Assembly (NCBI RefSeq): GCF_009193175.1
Contig: NZ_VUKE01000015.1
Span: forward strand, 60,856-124,855
Length of the DNA stretch: 64,000 bases
Source of the DNA: Georgenia ruanii
Lineage (GTDB): Bacteria > Actinomycetota > Actinomycetes > Actinomycetales > Actinomycetaceae
Direction of reading: 5' to 3'
Part shown: one piece after another, positions 1 to 8,165 of the stretch
Layout of the letters: every line of letters starts with the position of its first letter
Position numbering within the stretch: position 1 is the stretch's first letter
Notes under the pieces: generated by a model
Told to the model about the DNA's origin: nothing
The model's input: the letters and a program-made list of their open reading frames with translations, nothing else
Database searches by the model: none
Position numbers and translations under genes: made by a program

Positions 1-1650
1 CAGGCGGCCTTCCAGCGAGCCCCCATCGGCATGGCGGTGGTCGACCTCGACATGCGCCTGCAGCAGGTCAACCCCGCCCTGTGCGCCATCACCGGCCTTG
101 ATGCGGACGAGCTCGTCGGCGCGCCGACCTCGGCACTGATGCGCCCGAACGACCCGGCAGCGACGACCTTCGAGGAAGAGCTGCCCCACGACCCGGTCAA
201 GGACGTCTCGGTGGAACGCGAAGTGACCCGGCGCGACGGATCGTCCGTCTGGGTAGCCGCGTTCATGTCATTGATGCGTGATGAGCACGGCGAACCCGCA
301 CAGTACTTCCTGTGGGTCGAGGACATCTCCGAGCGCAAGCGCCAGGAGCGATCCCTGGTGCACCAGGCCTTCCACGACCCCCTCACCGGGCTGCCGAACC
401 GGAAGCTGCTCACCCGGCGGCTCGAGCGGTCGCTGGAGCGGGCCCGCCGCACCGGGCAGCAGGCGGCGGTACTGTTCATCGACGTCGACGAGTTCAAGAT
501 GATCAACGACTCCCTCGGCCACGGCGCAGGCGACCGGTTGCTCGTCGAGCTCACGCAGCGCCTGGCGTCGGTGCTCAGCAGCTCCGACATGCTCGCGCGG
601 TTCGGCGGGGACGAGTTCGTGGCCGTCTGCGACCACGCGGACGCCGAGGACGCCGACCGGCTGGCCGCCCGCATCGCCCAGGTCACCGCGAGCCCGTTCG
701 TCCTCGGCACGCAGGACGTCTTCGTCACGGTCAGCGTGGGCATCACCATGGCCACCGGACACGAGACCATCTCGGCCGTGCTGCGCAGCTCGGACTCCGC
801 GATGTACCAGGCCAAGGCCACCGGCCACGGGCAGTCGCGGATGTACACCGAGGACATCCACGAGCGGGCCACGGCCAAGCTCACCATCGCGTCGCGGCTG
901 GGGCGAGCGCTGGAGCGCGAGGAGCTCTCCGTGGTCTACCAGCCCGTCGTGCGGCTCAGCGACGACCGCCCGGTCGCCCTCGAGGCGCTGCTGCGCTGGC
1001 ACGACCCGGAGCGTGGTCCCGTCTCACCGCTGGAGTTCGTCCCGGTGGCGGAGGAGACCGGCCTCATCGTCCCCATCGGGGAGTGGGTGCTCCGCCAGGC
1101 GTTGACGCAGATCACCACCTGGCGCACCACCCTGCCCGGGTGCCAAGGGCTCGGCATCAGCGTCAACGTCTCCGGTGCTCAGCTGCGTGACCGCGGGTTC
1201 GCCCAGGTGGTGGCGGACGCCGCGGAGAAGGCGGACCTCGACCCGGCGGCCATCCATCTCGAGCTCACCGAGTCGATCATCATGGAGGACATCGAGGACG
1301 CCGCGGGACAGCTGGAGCGGTTGCGTGCCGTGGGCGCGCAGCTTGCCATCGACGACTTCGGCACCGGCTACTCTGCCCTCGCCTACCTCAGCAAGCTCCC
1401 GGCGACGACGCTGAAGATCGACCGCTCGTTCATCGAGCCGCTCGCCCGGGACGCCAGCGCGGTCACGATCCTGCGCGCCATCATCGACATGGCTCGCGCC
1501 GCCGGGCTGACCACGGTCGCCGAGGGAATCGAGACGCCGAGCCAGAAGGCCCAGGTGCAGGCGCTCGGCGGGGAGCTGGGGCAGGGGTTCCTGTGGTCGC
1601 GGCCCCTGGCCGCCGAGGACGTGCCGGGCTGGCTGGCGCAGCACCGGTAG
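1..1650 (+). CDS. PAS-GGDEF-EAL cyclic-di-GMP signalling protein (5' end outside window)
   Basis: The reading frame is open from base 1 and reads QAAFQRAPIGMAVVDLD, a PAS-domain start, so the gene begins upstream of the window. Residues below count from the ATG at 31. A PAS sensor domain (about 1-105) leads into a GGDEF diguanylate cyclase domain with the intact signature FGGDEF at 191-196. An EAL phosphodiesterase domain follows, with E318-A-L, ELTES, DDFGTGYSAL and LKIDRS, so the residues needed for c-di-GMP hydrolysis look present. The position of the cyclase inhibitory I-site (RxxD) reads SSSD, so product inhibition is probably absent. Both catalytic domains look competent; the net activity cannot be read from sequence. 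The protein probably couples a PAS-sensed signal to c-di-GMP turnover. Confidence 0.93.
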   Translation, partial: QAAFQRAPIGMAVVDLDMRLQQVNPALCAITGLDADELVGAPTSALMRPNDPAATTFEEELPHDPVKDVSVEREVTRRDGSSVWVAAFMSLMRDEHGEPAQYFLWVEDISERKRQERSLVHQAFHDPLTGLPNRKLLTRRLERSLERARRTGQQAAVLFIDVDEFKMINDSLGHGAGDRLLVELTQRLASVLSSSDMLARFGGDEFVAVCDHADAEDADRLAARIAQVTASPFVLGTQDVFVTVSVGITMATGHETISAVLRSSDSAMYQAKATGHGQSRMYTEDIHERATAKLTIASRLGRALEREELSVVYQPVVRLSDDRPVALEALLRWHDPERGPVSPLEFVPVAEETGLIVPIGEWVLRQALTQITTWRTTLPGCQGLGISVNVSGAQLRDRGFAQVVADAAEKADLDPAAIHLELTESIIMEDIEDAAGQLERLRAVGAQLAIDDFGTGYSALAYLSKLPATTLKIDRSFIEPLARDASAVTILRAIIDMARAAGLTTVAEGIETPSQKAQVQALGGELGQGFLWSRPLAAEDVPGWLAQHR

Positions 1651-1880
1651 GCCCGCCGACGAACCGGCCCGCGCACCCGCCGCCACATCAGATCGAGGTC
1701 TTGGCTGTCCTCACGGCCAGAACCTGGACCTGGTCAGGCCCTGACGCGCCCACGAGCCGGCAACCGGGCCGCCGCCCGGGAGCAGCGGCTTTGCCTCCGC
1801 CCGCATGTGATGTCACCCCGAACGGCTGACGACGGGCGGGCACGAGCAGAACTTGACTGTCTTCCTCCGGCGGATGGGCG

Positions 1881-3472
1881 GTGCGCGATGGCCAGGAGCG
1901 GAGTCCGCGGCGGTCCCGTCCGCGGGCGATCGTCCGTTCGGTCGTCGTCGCGGTGTGCGGGGTGGCGATGTCGGCCGTCGGCGCAGCGAGCACGGCGTAG
2001 ACGGGGGCCTCGCCTGGTCGGCCGGCGCCCGAGGACGGCGGCATCGCGTGGACGAGCTGCCAGCCGGCATTCGCCGACGACGACCAGTTGCAGTGCGGCA
2101 CGCTCTCGGTGCCGCTGGACTGGGACCGCCCGAACGGCGAGCACGTCGACCTGGCCGTCATCCGCCATCTCGCCAGTCGCCCGCGGGAGCGCATCGGATC
2201 CGCATTCCTCAACCCGGGCGGACCGGGACAGAGCGGCGTCGAGGTGGTCGGGGAAGGAGGGGCGGACTTCGACAAGTGGGGCGGGGGCCGCTTCGACGTG
2301 GTGGGCTGGGATCCGAGGGGCACCGGCGCAAGCTCGCCGGTGAGCTGCTTCCGCAGCGACTCCGAACGGGACCAGTTCTGGGCGGGCGTGTCCATCCCCC
2401 TCGACCACGGCCGAGTCGCAGGCCTACCAGCGCAAGACCGTCGAGCTCGCGCGCCGGTGCGGTGAGGTGGGCGGGGATCTGCTCAACCACATCTCCACCG
2501 CGGACGCCGCCCGCGACCTCGACGCGCTGCGCCAGGCCGTCGGGGACCGCCGGCTGACCTACATCGGCCTCTCCCTACGGGACGATGATCGGCCAGACCT
2601 ACACCAACCTGTTCCCGGACCGGGTGCGGGCGATGATGCTCGACGGCCTCGTCGAGCCGGTCATGTATTCCGCCGGCGCCGAGACGAGGACCGTCAACGA
2701 CGTCGCGTTCACCGACGACGTCTTCGGCCAGTTCGTCGCGCTCTGCCAGAGCGCCGGCCCGCACCGCTGTGCGCTCGCCGGCCACGGCGAGACCGTCGAG
2801 AAGCGCGTGGCGCGGGTCTTCGCCACGGCGCGCCGGGCGCCGATCCCCGCACCGCACGCCGACCCACCCGGCGAGCTCAGCTACGGCGGCCTGCTCGCCA
2901 CCACCTTCACGCCGCTGCGGCTGCCGGACGCATGGCCGCAGTTCGCAAAGGACCTGAACGCGGCCGCCGACGGTGACGCCTCGGCCCTGGAGACCGCGGC
3001 GCGGCAGCAACGGACACCCCAGGCCTACGCCGAGGCCACGAAGTCGGCGGCGATCTCGTGCCTCGACGGCCCCGCCCACCGGCCCTCCACCGCCTGGCCG
3101 CGGGTGATCGACGACCTCACCGACTCCAGCAGGCTCTGGGGACCGGTGCTGGGATGGTGGCTGTGGGCGCCGTGCGCGTCGAGCTGGCCGGCCACGAGCG
3201 ACGACCGCTACACCGGCCCGTGGAACGCCAGCACCAAGACGCGGATCCTGCTGATCAACAACCGGTACGACCCCGCCACCGGGTACGGCAACGCCCGGGC
3301 CGCCGAGAAGCGGCTCGGCAACGCCGTGCTGCTCACCGTGGACGGCTGGGGCCACCCGAGCTACCAGGAACCCAGCACGTGCACCGACCAGGCACGCGAG
3401 CGCTACCTCGTCGACCTGGTCACCCCGGCGAAGGGCACCGTCTGCGAGCCCGACCGGCGCCCCTTCCCGTAG
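1881..3472 (+). pseudogene. alpha/beta hydrolase, TAP-like (secreted peptidase family), broken by one stop and two frameshifts
   Basis: A GTG at 1881 opens an Arg-rich leader and hydrophobic stretch (IVRSVVVAVCGVAMSAVG), as in a signal peptide. An in-frame TAG follows at 1998, then the family text IAWTSC and QCGTLSVPLDW. The frame shifts near 2396-2400, a run of five C, and returns if one C is removed. It shifts again near 2573-2575, where removing one C restores the nucleophile elbow GLSYG. The rest is intact to 3472, with the acid NNRYDPATGY, the base GWGHPSY and a TAP-like C-terminal domain. Repaired, it would be a secreted tripeptidyl aminopeptidase-like hydrolase of about 525 residues. 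As written, the catalytic serine cannot be read through. It is either a recent pseudogene or a cluster of homopolymer sequencing errors. Confidence 0.85.
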
Positions 3473-3522
3473 GCCCGCGCCGCCCAGGCGGTCGAGCACC
3501 GCGGTAGGCGAGACTGGGCGAC

Positions 3523-4095
3523 GTGACCGCGACCTACCGGTACGACGTCGAGATCCTGCACCTGCTCGTCTCGCCCGGGCACGCGTACTTCGGGCGCGCC
3601 CGCGACGGCGCCGCGGACGTCCCGACGACGGACGCCGACCGTGTCGAGGTCGTGGCGGGCAAGGGCATCGTCGGCGACCGGTTCTTCGGCAAGGCCGCGC
3701 ACATGGACGCCGCGGTCACCCTGCTCGCCGTGGAGGGGCTCGAGGCCATGGCCGCCGAGCTCGGCGCCGCCCCCTTCGACCCGCTGCTCACCCGGCGCAA
3801 CGTCGTCCTGCGCGGGGCCCAGCTGGCCCCGCTGCTCGGCGAGGAGTTCACCGTCGTGTCAGGCGCCGAGCCCGTGCGGCTGCGCGGCGGGCGGCCCGCC
3901 AACCCGTGTGCCTGGATGGACCAGGTCCTCGCGCCCGGCGCGCACGCCGCGATGCGCGGACGCGGCGGCCTGCGGTGCCGGCCGCTGTCGGACGGGGTCC
4001 TGCACCGCGGGCCGGCGGTGCTGGTCAGCCCGGTGCCGCTGGAGCCGGACCGCGCCGGCGAGGCGGTCTGGCGGCGCCCCTCACGGCTGCCGTAG
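3523..4095 (+). CDS. MOSC domain-containing protein
   Basis: This 190-residue protein starts at GTG. It carries a MOSC (molybdenum cofactor sulfurase C-terminal) domain, recognised from VEVVAGKGIVGDRFFGK, the later RRNVVLRG and a cysteine in NPCAWMDQ that matches the conserved cofactor-ligating cysteine of the superfamily. MOSC proteins handle sulfur or molybdenum cofactor, or detoxify N-hydroxylated compounds with a Moco-dependent enzyme. This stand-alone form has no Moco enzyme beside it, so its substrate is open. It begins 50 bases after the broken hydrolase and is convergent with the Lrp regulator. It has no signal peptide or membrane segment. Confidence 0.82.
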   Translation: MTATYRYDVEILHLLVSPGHAYFGRARDGAADVPTTDADRVEVVAGKGIVGDRFFGKAAHMDAAVTLLAVEGLEAMAAELGAAPFDPLLTRRNVVLRGAQLAPLLGEEFTVVSGAEPVRLRGGRPANPCAWMDQVLAPGAHAAMRGRGGLRCRPLSDGVLHRGPAVLVSPVPLEPDRAGEAVWRRPSRLP

Positions 4096-4123
4096 CCGCC
4101 CGCCCCCGGCGCGGGCAGCTCGC

Positions 4124-5062
4124 TCACTGCATCTCGGCGAGCGGCTCCTGCCGGTCCCTGATCAGCCGGTCCAGGGTGCTCTCGTACCGCTCGCGGACGA
4201 TGTCCGCGTGGATCCACGTCTCGGCCGAGCTCACCCCGGGGAGCCGGCGCACCGCGCGCAGCAGGTCGTTGTACTCCGCCAGCGACTTCACCGCCACGGT
4301 CGCCACCATCGCGTAGCGCCCCACCGTGCGGGCGACGAACTCGACCCCGTCGACCGAGGCGAGCAGGTCCAGCACGGCCGGGACGCCCCCGGCGGGGCTG
4401 ATGCCCATGCCGAAGACGAACGACGCCGACCCGCCGTGCCGGCTCCGGATCGCCCCGACGCGCATGACGTGGGCATCGAGCAGCCGCAGGACCCGGGTGC
4501 GGCAGGCACTGACCGACAGGCCCACCGCCGCGCTGAGCTCGGCGTAGCCCACGCGGCCGTTGTGCTGCAGGATCCGCATGATCTCGATGTCCGTGTCGTC
4601 GAGCTCCCAGTCCAGGAGCGACGGCTCCTCGCCGAGGAAGAGGCTGCGGATGACGTGCTCGTAGACGAGGACCTGGACGTCGACGACGTTCGTGAGCTCG
4701 CGGACCCGGGCGATGTCCTCGTACAGGTCGGACATCGTCTCCACGCGCAGCTCGGCCACCACCTGGAAGGCGCCGGTGGTCTCGGAGACGAACACCGCCG
4801 ACGTCATGGCGTCCAGGCGCTCCGTCACCACCCGGGTGTCCCCCGTGACCCGGAGCGCCAGGTGCGCGAGCACGGCGAGGCCGAGGAGACGGGGGTGGAC
4901 CGCTGCCGTGACGCGCACCTCCCCGGAGCTGAGGAAGTGGTTGACCCGGCTGGCCACGACCGACCGGTTGACGCCCACCTTCTTCGCCAGGTCGCTGTAG
5001 GAGGCGCGGCCGTCCTCCTGGAGCAGTCGCAGGAGCGACTCGTCGAGCATGTCCACGGGCAC
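4124..5062 (-). CDS. Lrp/AsnC-type regulator, tandem double-length form
   Basis: The protein (312 residues) is two Lrp/AsnC modules in a row, about twice the usual length. The first HTH (about 5-50, DESLLRLLQEDGRASYSDLA) is followed by a RAM/AsnC ligand domain. A second HTH starts near 165 (DDTDIEIMRILQHNGRVGYAEL) with its own ligand domain. Such fused forms act like a covalent dimer and usually sense an amino acid or related metabolite. It is the last gene of the nine-gene operon that begins with the amino-acid ABC binding protein, 93 bases after the aldehyde dehydrogenase, and is probably the local regulator. A GC-rich imperfect hairpin at about 5101-5120 lies in that gap and could reduce its expression. 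Confidence 0.9.
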   Translation of the reverse strand: MPVDMLDESLLRLLQEDGRASYSDLAKKVGVNRSVVASRVNHFLSSGEVRVTAAVHPRLLGLAVLAHLALRVTGDTRVVTERLDAMTSAVFVSETTGAFQVVAELRVETMSDLYEDIARVRELTNVVDVQVLVYEHVIRSLFLGEEPSLLDWELDDTDIEIMRILQHNGRVGYAELSAAVGLSVSACRTRVLRLLDAHVMRVGAIRSRHGGSASFVFGMGISPAGGVPAVLDLLASVDGVEFVARTVGRYAMVATVAVKSLAEYNDLLRAVRRLPGVSSAETWIHADIVRERYESTLDRLIRDRQEPLAEMQ

Positions 5063-5155
5063 CTCTTCACAGTTCCATCGACGCCGTCATGCGGGCAAGG
5101 GGCAGGGGCTGGCCCCCGCCCGGGCGTGCGGCGTGGGCCCGGCCGCGCAGTCCGG

Positions 5156-6526
5156 CTAGGGCCGCACGTGGATGAGCTTGCGGTTGACGAACTCCTCGAT
5201 CCCGTAGCGTCCCAGCTCGCGCCCGAAGCCGGACCGCTTGACGCCACCGAAGGGCAGCTCGGGCGCGCTGGCGTCCACCCCGTTGACGTACACCATGCCG
5301 ACCTCGAGCTGCTCGGCCACGCGCAGCGCGCGGCCCAGGTCCCGGCTGTGGACGGAGGCGCCCAGCCCGTAGGGGCTGTCGTTCGCCACGCGCACCGCCT
5401 CCTCGTCCGAGCAGACGCGGTAGACCACCGAGACCGGCCCGAACAGCTCCTGCCGGTAGACGTCCATGCCGGGCTCCACCCCCGTGAGCACGACGGGCGC
5501 CATGCACGCGCCGTCAGGAACGAGGTCCCCGGCCACCACCTCGGCGCCCTGGGCCACGGCCCCGGCGACCTGCTCGCGCAGCGTCGCCGCCGCGGCCCCG
5601 GACGACAGCGGCCCGAGCTCCGTCGCGGGCGCCTGCGGGTCACCCGGGCGGATCCCGCCGACCGCGGCGGCGAAGCGGGCGACGAATTCCTCGTAGAGGT
5701 GGTCCATGACGAGGAACCGCTTCGGCGCGTTGCACGACTGCCCGGCGTTGTACAACCGCCCCGCGGCGGCGAGCGCGACGGTCGCGTCGAGGTCGTCGGT
5801 GTCGAGAAGGACGAACGCGTCGGACCCGCCCAGCTCCAGGACCACCTTCTTGAGATGACGGCCGGCGATCTCGGCGACGGCGGCCCCGGCCCGCTCGGAT
5901 CCCGTCAGCGACACGCCCTGCACCCTCGGGTCGGCGATGACGTCCGCGACCTGCGCGTTGGTGGCGAAGACGTTGACGTACGCGCCGTCAGGCAGGCCGG
6001 CGTCGCGGAAGATCTGCGCCATGGCGAGGGCAGACTCCGGGCACTGCGGGGCGTGCTTGAGGAGCAGGGTGTTGCCGGCGGCGAGGTTGGGCGCCGCGAA
6101 CCGGGCCACCTGGTAGTAGGGGTAGTTCCACGGCATGATCCCCAGCAGCACCCCGAGGGGCTCCTTGCGCACGACGGCGTCCCCGCCGGCGGCGTGCCCG
6201 AGCGGCTCGTCGCGCAGGAAGGCCGGGGCGTACTCCGCGTAGTACCGATAGATGTCGGCGACGAGCGCGACCTCCTCGCGGCCCTCGGCGACCGGCTTGC
6301 CCATCTCGACCGCGATGATCCGGGCGAGGTCCGCGGCCCGCTCCTCGTACAGCTCGGCGACCCGGGCCAGCCGGGCGCATCGCTCCGCCGCGGCGGTGCC
6401 CCGCCCCCAGGTGCGGTGGGTCGCGTCCGCCCGCGCCAGCACCTCGCGGATCTCCTCGTCGGTAGCGGTGGGGTACTCGCGCAGCGTGCGGCCGGTGAGC
6501 GGCTCGGTGACGGCGAAGGTGGTCAT
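5156..6526 (-). CDS. NAD(P)-dependent aldehyde dehydrogenase (succinate-semialdehyde type)
   Basis: The protein has 456 residues and the normal length for the aldehyde dehydrogenase superfamily. The general base glutamate lies in LELGGSDAFVLL and the nucleophilic cysteine in YNAGQSCNAPKRF. The opening (FAVTEPLTGRTLREYPTATDEEI) and the C-terminal GGVKRSGFGRELG resemble succinate-semialdehyde dehydrogenases. It oxidises an aldehyde to the acid in the cytosol. In this operon it follows a ThDP-dependent enzyme that could make the aldehyde by decarboxylating a 2-oxoacid, so that aldehyde is the likely substrate rather than succinic semialdehyde itself. It begins 31 bases after the M20 hydrolase gene. 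Confidence 0.92.
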   Translation of the reverse strand: MTTFAVTEPLTGRTLREYPTATDEEIREVLARADATHRTWGRGTAAAERCARLARVAELYEERAADLARIIAVEMGKPVAEGREEVALVADIYRYYAEYAPAFLRDEPLGHAAGGDAVVRKEPLGVLLGIMPWNYPYYQVARFAAPNLAAGNTLLLKHAPQCPESALAMAQIFRDAGLPDGAYVNVFATNAQVADVIADPRVQGVSLTGSERAGAAVAEIAGRHLKKVVLELGGSDAFVLLDTDDLDATVALAAAGRLYNAGQSCNAPKRFLVMDHLYEEFVARFAAAVGGIRPGDPQAPATELGPLSSGAAAATLREQVAGAVAQGAEVVAGDLVPDGACMAPVVLTGVEPGMDVYRQELFGPVSVVYRVCSDEEAVRVANDSPYGLGASVHSRDLGRALRVAEQLEVGMVYVNGVDASAPELPFGGVKRSGFGRELGRYGIEEFVNRKLIHVRP

Positions 6527-6557
6527 GACGTCCTTTGCGTGGAGGGGGGATGCGCCG

Positions 6558-8165
6558 TCAGGGCACCCGGGGGTGCCACACGCGGGCGCCGTCGGGCGCG
6601 GTGGCGTAGTCCGGCCAGGCGAGCTCGGTGGGCGGGGTGAAGTCGGCGGGCAGCAGCGGCGGCATCGGCTCCTCCTCGACCCGGCGGCGGAACTCCGCCC
6701 GCGCCTGCTCGAGGACCCCGGGCCGGGTGAGCAGGTCCACGAAGGTCCCGGCGACGGTCTTGCCGGCGACCTCGATCGTGGGGTCGATGGTCGCGGGGAT
6801 GCCGCCCAGTGCGTTCATGACCCAGCCGGGGTAGGCGCCCCGTCCCTGAGCCGGCTTGAGCGCGGGCCGGGAGACGTAGAAGCGCACGGTCGGCGCGTAG
6901 TGGGTCATCTCGACGTAGTCGTCGCTGGTCCAGTTCTTCTGCCAGGGCGCGAGATGCTCGCGCAGCGCCGCCTCGGCGTCCCGCGGCGCGATGAGCTGCT
7001 CGCACTCGTCGAGGAAGGGCTTCTCCATGGGGGCGATCCCGAGGCTGCGCTGGATCTGCTGGGCGGCGGCCACGGCCTCGGCGCCGTAGCTCGGGGCGCC
7101 GACCCCCTCGAGGTTGTCGTAGAGGACCTCGGCGAGCACGTGGTTGGTGCGGCCCGGGCGGTTGCGGGCCACCCAGGTCGTGTGCAGGGTGCAATGCGCC
7201 ATGGCGGCGGCGTGCTCGGCGTTGCGGTCCAGCACGGCGAGCACGTGCTCGGCCATCTCCAGGCTGGGGCAGCGCCAGGAGTACTGGATCTGCGCCACCC
7301 GGGCCGGCAGGTTGTCGGCCGTGGCCTGCCCGCCGGGCAGGATGGCGTCGGAGAGGCTCCAGCCACCGAAGCTGGGCAGCATCGCGTCCTGCATGACGCG
7401 GGAGGCCGTGTACATGCTCATCAGGGCCACGTTCGCGCCGGGCGCGCGGGCCGCGGAGTGCGACGCGGGGATGGGCGAGTTGGGGTTGGCGCTGAGCTGC
7501 CAGGTCTCGGGCTCGTCGCAGACGAACGTGTAGACCTTGCTGTAGTAGCTCCCGCACTGGGTGTCCCACCGGGCGGTGTTGCACAGCGGCAGCATGTAGA
7601 AGGGGTGGAAGCTGACGATGGCGTCGACGCCGTCGTAGTACCCGCGCAGGCCGTGGACCACCTTGGAGCCCTGGACCTTCTCGGCCGGCTCGCCCGTGTA
7701 CCGCAGCGTGCCGGGGATCTGGTGGACCTCCATGGCGTGCTTGGTGCCCAGCAGGCCGGCGAGCGTGGCCATCCCGAGCGCCGAGTGGGGGTCGGTGTGG
7801 CCGGGGGCGTGCGGGCTCAGCCCGTCGCGGGGGCCGGGCTCGACGTCGGCGGCCTGGCAGTTGCCGGGGACGGCGTCGTACTCGGCGTAGGTCAGCAGCG
7901 TCGGCCCCTCCCCGTTCGTCCAGGTGGCGCTGAAGGCCGTCGGCATGCCGCCGCTGCCCTCCTCGACGGTGAAGCCCTCCTCGCGCAGGCGCTCGACGTA
8001 CCACCGGGCGGAGCGGTACTCGCGCCACGCCGGCTCGGCGAGCTCCCAGATGTGGCGGTGCCAGGCGGAGAGCTGGTCCATGTGCTCGTCGATCCACCGC
8101 TGGGCGGTGGCCTTGGCGTCCGCCGTCAGCGGCGGCGCGGCGAGGGCGGGTGAGGTCTCGGTCAT
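6558..8165 (-). CDS. M20-family amidohydrolase, AbgB-like
   Basis: The ATG at 8165 overlaps the stop of the preceding ThDP enzyme as ATGA and starts METHIONINE-TETSPALAAPP; a much longer open frame upstream is a shadow. The 535-residue product resembles the p-aminobenzoyl-glutamate hydrolase B subunit and related N-acyl amino acid amidohydrolases. It shows HRHIWELAEPAWREYRSA near the start, the metal-site segment TYAEYDAVPGN and TGEPAEKVQGSK, where the general-base glutamate is expected. These enzymes are cytosolic, bind two metal ions and cleave an amide to release an amino acid. It is somewhat longer than AbgB. It probably frees the amino acid that the rest of the operon breaks down; the acyl group is unknown. 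Confidence 0.88.
   Translation of the reverse strand: MTETSPALAAPPLTADAKATAQRWIDEHMDQLSAWHRHIWELAEPAWREYRSARWYVERLREEGFTVEEGSGGMPTAFSATWTNGEGPTLLTYAEYDAVPGNCQAADVEPGPRDGLSPHAPGHTDPHSALGMATLAGLLGTKHAMEVHQIPGTLRYTGEPAEKVQGSKVVHGLRGYYDGVDAIVSFHPFYMLPLCNTARWDTQCGSYYSKVYTFVCDEPETWQLSANPNSPIPASHSAARAPGANVALMSMYTASRVMQDAMLPSFGGWSLSDAILPGGQATADNLPARVAQIQYSWRCPSLEMAEHVLAVLDRNAEHAAAMAHCTLHTTWVARNRPGRTNHVLAEVLYDNLEGVGAPSYGAEAVAAAQQIQRSLGIAPMEKPFLDECEQLIAPRDAEAALREHLAPWQKNWTSDDYVEMTHYAPTVRFYVSRPALKPAQGRGAYPGWVMNALGGIPATIDPTIEVAGKTVAGTFVDLLTRPGVLEQARAEFRRRVEEEPMPPLLPADFTPPTELAWPDYATAPDGARVWHPRVP

Noticed and set aside
1881..3472. Programmed frameshifting in the hydrolase gene
   Set aside because: Two single-C insertions plus an in-frame TAG are better explained by decay or sequencing error. 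No slippery site with a structure was seen.
3641..6640. 999-residue plus-strand open frame
   Set aside because: It is a shadow of the MOSC gene (another frame) and antisense to the Lrp and ALDH genes.
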